8,585 nucleotides of DNA. Origin: an uncultured Bacilli bacterium. Lineage in GTDB: Bacteria > Bacillota_I > Bacilli_A > RF39 > UBA660. Location: NCBI GenBank assembly GCA_947629195.1, contig CANRCS010000039.1, forward strand, positions 1 through 8,585. Direction: 5' to 3'. The position numbers and the translations under genes are program-made. Positions 5,303 through 8,585 of the stretch are shown here, piece by piece. The notes beneath the pieces were generated by a model, which did not search any database, was not told the DNA's origin, and was given only the letters and a program-made list of their open reading frames with translations. The stretch's first letter is position 1. Each line of letters begins with the position of its first letter.

Positions 5303-7876
5303 TTATGACCTTCTTCCTTTTTTTGTCAAAAGATACCATTGCAGTTCTTTACGTACTTGTTTAGCATTTTCTGAAGGAGAAATCCATTTTGAGTTATTGT
5401 TTATTGTGGTATTTATATTAATTTCTTGTTTTCCAAATTCATCTAAATCATTAATTTCAGAATTGTTATTTAAGGGCAAAACTCTAGTTTTGTTTCCTCT
5501 TTGAAGTAATAATTCAGGTCCCGCTTCTGCAACAACAGCAGCACCATTCAATAAAGTACCGCCATCAGCTAAATAACTAATCTTATCAATAGTATCTATA
5601 TTAAACCCGAATTTTTTACCACCAATACCAGGAACCCAATCTGGAACGTCAAATTTTATTTTATTTATTCCTTTAATTACTAAATTTATTCCATCAATTA
5701 ATCCATTCATTAATCCTATAATCCCATTAATCGGTGTTTTTGCTACTGCAAGTAATCCATCAAATACACCTTTAAAAATGTTTTTGATTCCATTCCATGC
5801 CATTTCCCAATTTCCTGTAAACACGCCCTTAACAAAATCAATGATACCTTGAAATATCAATTTAATTGAATTCCAAATATTTGATAGATTTGTGAAAAAT
5901 GCATTTAAAACATTTCCAAAAATTCCAAAACGTTCTGTCCAGTCAGTAGTAAATATATTTGTAAGATAATCATCAAATGCGGTAAAAATTGAAGTTATGA
6001 ATGTCCATATTCCATCGATAAAATTTCTAAATATTTCGCAATGTTCGTATAATAAATTAAATGCGCCAGCAAATGGGTTTATAATGAATCCTAATATTTC
6101 TTGCCAATTATTTTGAATAAAATCTATACAATTATTGAAAAAACCAACAACTGAATCTATCGCAGATTGACATATGTTAGTAAAGCCCTTCCATAGTCCT
6201 ATCCAAAAGTTTCTAAAGCCTTCGCATTTATTCCATAGCAATACAAATCCTGCTACTAAAGCTGCTATTGCCGCTATTATTAATACAATAGGGTTTGCTG
6301 CTAAAAAGCTCATAGCCGTACTAATTCCTGTAATACCAACTTTAACTAATTTGAAAATTGGACTAAGTTGTGTAAATAGCTTTATTATGCTACTTATACC
6401 ATTTGCCATTGTTCCAAAAACCATTAACAGAGGTCCTATTGCAGCAGCAAATAGTCCAATTTTTAAAATCGTATTTTTAGTATTATCATCTAAATTCTTA
6501 AACCAATCTGAAAACTTTTGAAGTCCTTTACTTGCTTCTTGCAACATTGGAGACAAACTTTCCATAATTGTATCTCCAACTTCCGATAAGGCTATTTTTG
6601 TGTTTTGCATTGCTAAATCTGCATCATAACTTCCATCCAATAATCCATCAAAAGTATTATCAACAGTGCCTTTTGAACCCTCAATTACTTTTAGCATATC
6701 CTCAAATTCAAATCTACCATTTTGAATAGCATCAGCTAAATCTGGTCCCGCTTTAGCACCAAATACTTCAATAGCTTTAGTTGTTGCACTTGCAATATCT
6801 GGACATTTTTTTATTTCTTCTAATGTTTTAGAAAATTCTTCCTTTGCATTTTTTCCTTCTGCAGAAAAATTACTAATAGCTTTTTTCATACCAGAAAAAG
6901 CTATTTCAGTATTAACTCCAGCTTTTTCCCATGCAGCAAATATAGCAATACTTTCGCTTGTATCATATCCTAATGCACGCATAGGTGCACCATATTTTGT
7001 GATGTTTTCCGTAAGTTTATCTATTGAAATGCCAGAGGCTTGGGCAGCGCTACTTAACGCATCTAATACTGTACCATATTCTGATGAGTCAATACTTGCA
7101 TCTCCCATAGCTCGAGAAACTAATTGGACTGCCGTAGTTACATCAGTATTATTTATTTCAGCAAATTTAATAAACTGTTCCGTACAAGATTCCAATGCTT
7201 TACCAGTAAATCCAAACCTTGTATTAATTTCACCTAGTCCACTACCAATATCAGAAAAATCCCCAACAATTGAAGAAGAAACTTTTTTATACGATTCTTC
7301 CAATGCCGATGCTTGATTTCCCACAGCACCAGTAGCTTTAATGACATTATCAGCGCCCTCATCTACTGCATCAAAACTGGTTTTAGCTGCTACACCAACA
7401 CCTACAATAGCACCACTTACAACGGACATTTTTTTACCAGCATCAGTAATCTTAGAACCCGTTTTATTTAAGTTATCGGCAAATTCTTTTAAATCTACAT
7501 TGCCAGTTTTTAACTCATTGTTTACATCTTTAATTTGATTAGCATATTTATTCATTTGAGTTTCAGCATTTTTTAAAGCAATTTGTTTTTTAGAAATAGC
7601 ATCTTCATTAGAGTTTTCGCTATTTTTTAATTCTTCGAGTTCAGACCTTAAAACTAAAACTTTTTTTTGCTGTGAATCATATGCACTATTTAAATATTCC
7701 AGTTTATCTTTCAATTTTTGACTAGATTTTGTATTTTCGTCGTATTGTGACTGAACTAATTTAAAATTTGCATAATTTTCACGTATTTCAGCATTTACAG
7801 ATTTTAATGACTTTACGAAATCAGTTGTCCCATCAGCATTAAATACTAAACCAACCTTTTTTAAATCATTTGCCAT
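5303..7876 (-). CDS. Tail tape measure protein (phage minor tail protein family)
   Basis: This 857-residue protein sets tail length and is ejected with the DNA. Residues 20-150 are a long charged coiled coil (VKSLKSVNAEIRENYANFKL onward). Residues 165-450 match the conserved phage minor tail / TP901 tape measure region (AVGNQASALEESY, KYGAPMRALGYDTSESIAIF, MKKAISNFS). Two hydrophobic segments lie at 471-494 and 523-548 (PIVLIIAAIAALVAGFVLLW). Residues 550-735 are Trp/Phe-rich helical repeats of the type FWIGLWKGF...I..VVGFF. The C-terminus has WVPGIGGKKFGFN, LADGGTLLNG and AEAGPELLLQ, common at tape measure ends. By the usual rule of about 0.15 nm per residue, the tail should be near 130 nm. 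The start has GGGAGAAGG upstream, inside the gpT reading frame, whose stop overlaps this start by 11 bases. No peptidase or muramidase motif was seen. Confidence 0.92.
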   Translation of the reverse strand: MANDLKKVGLVFNADGTTDFVKSLKSVNAEIRENYANFKLVQSQYDENTKSSQKLKDKLEYLNSAYDSQQKKVLVLRSELEELKNSENSNEDAISKKQIALKNAETQMNKYANQIKDVNNELKTGNVDLKEFADNLNKTGSKITDAGKKMSVVSGAIVGVGVAAKTSFDAVDEGADNVIKATGAVGNQASALEESYKKVSSSIVGDFSDIGSGLGEINTRFGFTGKALESCTEQFIKFAEINNTDVTTAVQLVSRAMGDASIDSSEYGTVLDALSSAAQASGISIDKLTENITKYGAPMRALGYDTSESIAIFAAWEKAGVNTEIAFSGMKKAISNFSAEGKNAKEEFSKTLEEIKKCPDIASATTKAIEVFGAKAGPDLADAIQNGRFEFEDMLKVIEGSKGTVDNTFDGLLDGSYDADLAMQNTKIALSEVGDTIMESLSPMLQEASKGLQKFSDWFKNLDDNTKNTILKIGLFAAAIGPLLMVFGTMANGISSIIKLFTQLSPIFKLVKVGITGISTAMSFLAANPIVLIIAAIAALVAGFVLLWNKCEGFRNFWIGLWKGFTNICQSAIDSVVGFFNNCIDFIQNNWQEILGFIINPFAGAFNLLYEHCEIFRNFIDGIWTFITSIFTAFDDYLTNIFTTDWTERFGIFGNVLNAFFTNLSNIWNSIKLIFQGIIDFVKGVFTGNWEMAWNGIKNIFKGVFDGLLAVAKTPINGIIGLMNGLIDGINLVIKGINKIKFDVPDWVPGIGGKKFGFNIDTIDKISYLADGGTLLNGAAVVAEAGPELLLQRGNKTRVLPLNNNSEINDLDEFGKQEININTTINNNSKWISPSENAKQVRKELQWYLLTKKGRRS

Positions 7877-8350
7877 ATTTTGCCTTCTCCCTTTTTGTAT
7901 AGAAATCTACCATTTGATAAAATTCTATTGGATTTATTCTCATTGTTTCTTCCAATGACAAGCCTATAATTGTTCCTGTATATTTAATTTCAGCAAAATT
8001 TATTTTTTCGATTTCTTTTTGTGGTTTGTATAGTGAGGACTTTTTTTTTGAAATTCATTTTGTTTTTCAAATTCTTTGTTATAAAATTCATTTATTTTAG
8101 GTAGATCATTCATATTTACAAGTTTTATTGCCTCTTGATAAGTCAATGGTTCATCTAAGGCTGCTCTTACACTAGCATAAAGAAAAATACCTTGAATAGC
8201 TATCATATTCTTTTTGTGCTGCATATCTTTTTTTAATTGATTTATACCTCCACCATTTTCTTCTCCACCTTTATATTCATCTAAATACTGCATTACTAAA
8301 AAATTATATTCTAATTCTATCTTTTTACCGTTTTTTAATGTGATTATCAT
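7866..8350 (-). CDS. Tail assembly chaperone GT fusion, made by -1 programmed frameshift
   Basis: The product is read in the gpG frame from 8350 to 8042, then in the -1 frame from 8042 to the TGA at 7868-7866: 103 + 58 = 161 residues. The shift point is the run of nine A in CAAAAAAAAAG, where zero-frame CAA AAA AAA AGT provides an A AAA AAA slippery heptamer. The new frame reads KSSLYKPQKEIEKINF, then IGLSLEETMRINPIEFYQ and MVDFYTKREKAKYGK. That fills the otherwise empty 123 nt before the tape measure and stops just inside it. In lambda and most long-tailed phages, G and GT together bind the tape measure and recruit tail tube protein, and the ratio matters. The T part has no usable start of its own, which supports expression by frameshift only. 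No strong downstream pseudoknot was identified by eye. Confidence 0.85.
8000..8350 (-). CDS. Tail assembly chaperone G (upstream, non-shifted product)
   Basis: This 116-residue protein starts MIITLKNGKKIELEYNF, a beta strand pair followed by helices (QYLDEYKGG, NQLKKDMQHKKNMIAIQGIF, YQEAIKLVNMNDLPKINEFY). It ends in a Lys-rich stretch produced if ribosomes do not slip. Position just upstream of the tape measure and the frameshifted extension identify it as the gpG analogue. The frame is open back to 8398 and would add MKNLFFIFLVLEGMKF, but AGAAGGG lies nine bases before the ATG at 8350 and directly abuts the ATG at 8359, so 8350 is the better start. The hydrophobic extension would also be read from a palindrome. 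The protein is absent from mature virions in known phages. Upstream, the expected major tail protein gene is missing and a divergent ORF takes its place. Confidence 0.8.
   Translation of the reverse strand: MIITLKNGKKIELEYNFLVMQYLDEYKGGEENGGGINQLKKDMQHKKNMIAIQGIFLYASVRAALDEPLTYQEAIKLVNMNDLPKINEFYNKEFEKQNEFQKKSPHYTNHKKKSKK
8041..8050 (-). promoter_or_regulatory. Slippery sequence for -1 frameshift (CA9, followed by G)
   Basis: On the minus strand, nine A follow C, and the next base is G. The gpG frame reads CAA AAA AAA AGT. Tandem AAA codons allow both tRNAs to re-pair after a one-base backward slip, and the next codon becomes AAG. A-rich slippery sites of this kind serve the G/GT shift in many phages. 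Transcriptional slippage on A9 is an alternative route to the same product. Confidence 0.8.
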
Positions 8351-8377
8351 AAATTTCATCCCTTCTAATACAAGAAA

Positions 8378-8399
8378 AATGAAAAATAAATTTTTCATT
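8378..8399. repeat. Perfect AT-rich palindrome, 10-bp arms, 2-bp centre
   Basis: AATGAAAAAT (8378-8387) and ATTTTTCATT (8390-8399) are perfect inverted repeats around AA. The element lies between the divergent gene G and the plus-strand ORF, one base from a second palindrome. Possible roles are a dimeric repressor operator or the stem of an AU-rich hairpin. It also covers the 5' end of the longer, rejected reading of gene G. Confidence 0.75.
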
Positions 8400-8400
8400 A

Positions 8401-8418
8401 GAATCCCTAGCGGGATTC
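8401..8418. repeat. Perfect GC-containing palindrome, 7-bp arms, TAGC loop, then T-run
   Basis: GAATCCC (8401-8407) pairs with GGGATTC (8412-8418) around TAGC. On the plus strand GTTTTTAG follows, so it resembles a short intrinsic terminator for rightward transcription, yet no plus-strand gene precedes it. It could stop antisense transcription arising in the tail genes, act as an operator at the -35 position of the divergent promoter, or be a recombination end. On the minus strand no U-run follows directly. Confidence 0.6.
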
Positions 8419-8428
8419 GTTTTTAGTA

Positions 8429-8437
8429 TGATAGAAT
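8429..8437 (+). promoter_or_regulatory. Possible extended -10 promoter for the rightward ORF
   Basis: TGATAGAAT fits the TG-n-TATAAT extended -10 pattern, 17 bases before the ATG at 8455. No recognisable -35 lies upstream; that region is occupied by the GC palindrome. In DNA this AT-rich, such matches arise by chance, so this is weak support. Confidence 0.25.
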
Positions 8438-8454
8438 AGATATAGTGATAAAAT

Positions 8455-8585
8455 ATGGAAAAGAAGTTAAAAATAAGTGAAGATGAATTTGTAAATTATT
8501 TTTTAAACAATAACTATGATGATAATCTTTTCAATAGTGATGGTTCTTTGAATAAAAATCATAATAGTTTTAAGAAAACAGGTTT
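8455..8585 (+). CDS. Divergent ORF of unknown function, runs off the right edge
   Basis: An open frame of 43 codons continues to the window end on the strand opposite to all tail genes. It begins MEKKLKISEDEFVNYFLNNN and goes on with a polar Asn/Asp/Lys/Ser-rich stretch (YDDNLFNSDGS, NKNHNSFKKTG). The composition is plausible for coding, and the minus strand here has stops in all frames. There is no SD before the ATG (GTGATAAAAT), so translation would depend on a short or absent leader. I recognise no domain. Its place, where the major tail protein gene should precede gene G on the minus strand, suggests a moron-type accessory gene with its own promoter, or a rearrangement junction. The C-terminal part needed for identification is outside the window. 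Confidence 0.5.
   Translation, partial: MEKKLKISEDEFVNYFLNNNYDDNLFNSDGSLNKNHNSFKKTG

Noticed and set aside
6174..7538. Open frames on the plus strand opposite the tape measure gene (6174-6521, 6999-7316, 7341-7538), plus similar ones elsewhere.
   Set aside because: They are antisense to a well-supported coding gene, have no SD sites, and have a composition explained by reverse-complemented sense codons.
8351..8398. Longer form of gene G starting MKNLFFIFLVLEG, which would look like a short signal peptide.
   Set aside because: AGAAGGG lies nine bases before the ATG at 8350, and no SD precedes 8398. The extra codons overlap a perfect palindrome, and chaperone G is a cytoplasmic protein.
1..8585. 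Alternative genetic code (TGA as tryptophan, Mollicutes type).
   Set aside because: The long genes encode many tryptophans, those I read use TGG, none has an internal TGA, and TGA ends Dit and the gpT frame.
1..8585. tRNA genes, CRISPR arrays, insertion sequences or attachment sites.
   Set aside because: No cloverleaf-like sequence, regularly spaced repeats, transposase ORF or integrase-linked repeat could be recognised in the window.

Overview
The window is the tail and baseplate part of a siphovirus-type phage genome or prophage from a low-GC Bacillota (Firmicutes) host. The DNA is strongly AT-rich. Most minus-strand genes have purine-rich Shine-Dalgarno (SD) sites. All tryptophans I read are TGG, and TGA serves as a stop, so the code is the standard bacterial one. 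I cannot name the host genus, nor tell a prophage from a free phage, because no integrase, attachment site or host gene is visible.

Almost everything is transcribed right to left (minus strand), in the classic late-gene order. Tail assembly chaperone G (8350-8000) comes first, with a -1 frameshift extension T running to 7866. The tape measure protein (7876-5303) and the distal tail protein Dit (5301-4450) follow. Next is a 668-residue tail hub protein carrying an unusual N-terminal beta-propeller (4446-2440), and then a baseplate/minor structural protein (2415-1756). A 27-codon leader-like ORF containing a G8 tract (1731-1648) follows. Then come two tandem, diverged copies of a gp10/collar-type fibre tip protein (1617-1201 and 1178-762), another tail-tip protein (733-245), and the start of an XhlA-type coiled-coil protein (221 to beyond the left edge) that opens the lysis module. 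Genes are packed with 1-30 nt gaps, except for the 138-nt stretch holding the small ORF. No stretch longer than 300 bases lacks a gene.

The gene products form one machine. G and GT coat the tape measure while the tail tube is measured out, Dit and the hub close the tube tip, and the minor structural and fibre proteins hang from the tip and contact the host surface. The XhlA-like product would act in lysis.

At the right edge the pattern breaks. Where a major tail protein gene would be expected on the minus strand, there is a divergent plus-strand ORF (from 8455). It is separated from gene G by two adjacent perfect palindromes. This looks like a moron-type insertion or a rearranged junction.

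The points most worth a second look are four: the unannotated GT frameshift, the propeller fused in front of the hub domain, the G8-tract leader whose length would set coupling to the first fibre gene, and the double palindrome with its divergent ORF.
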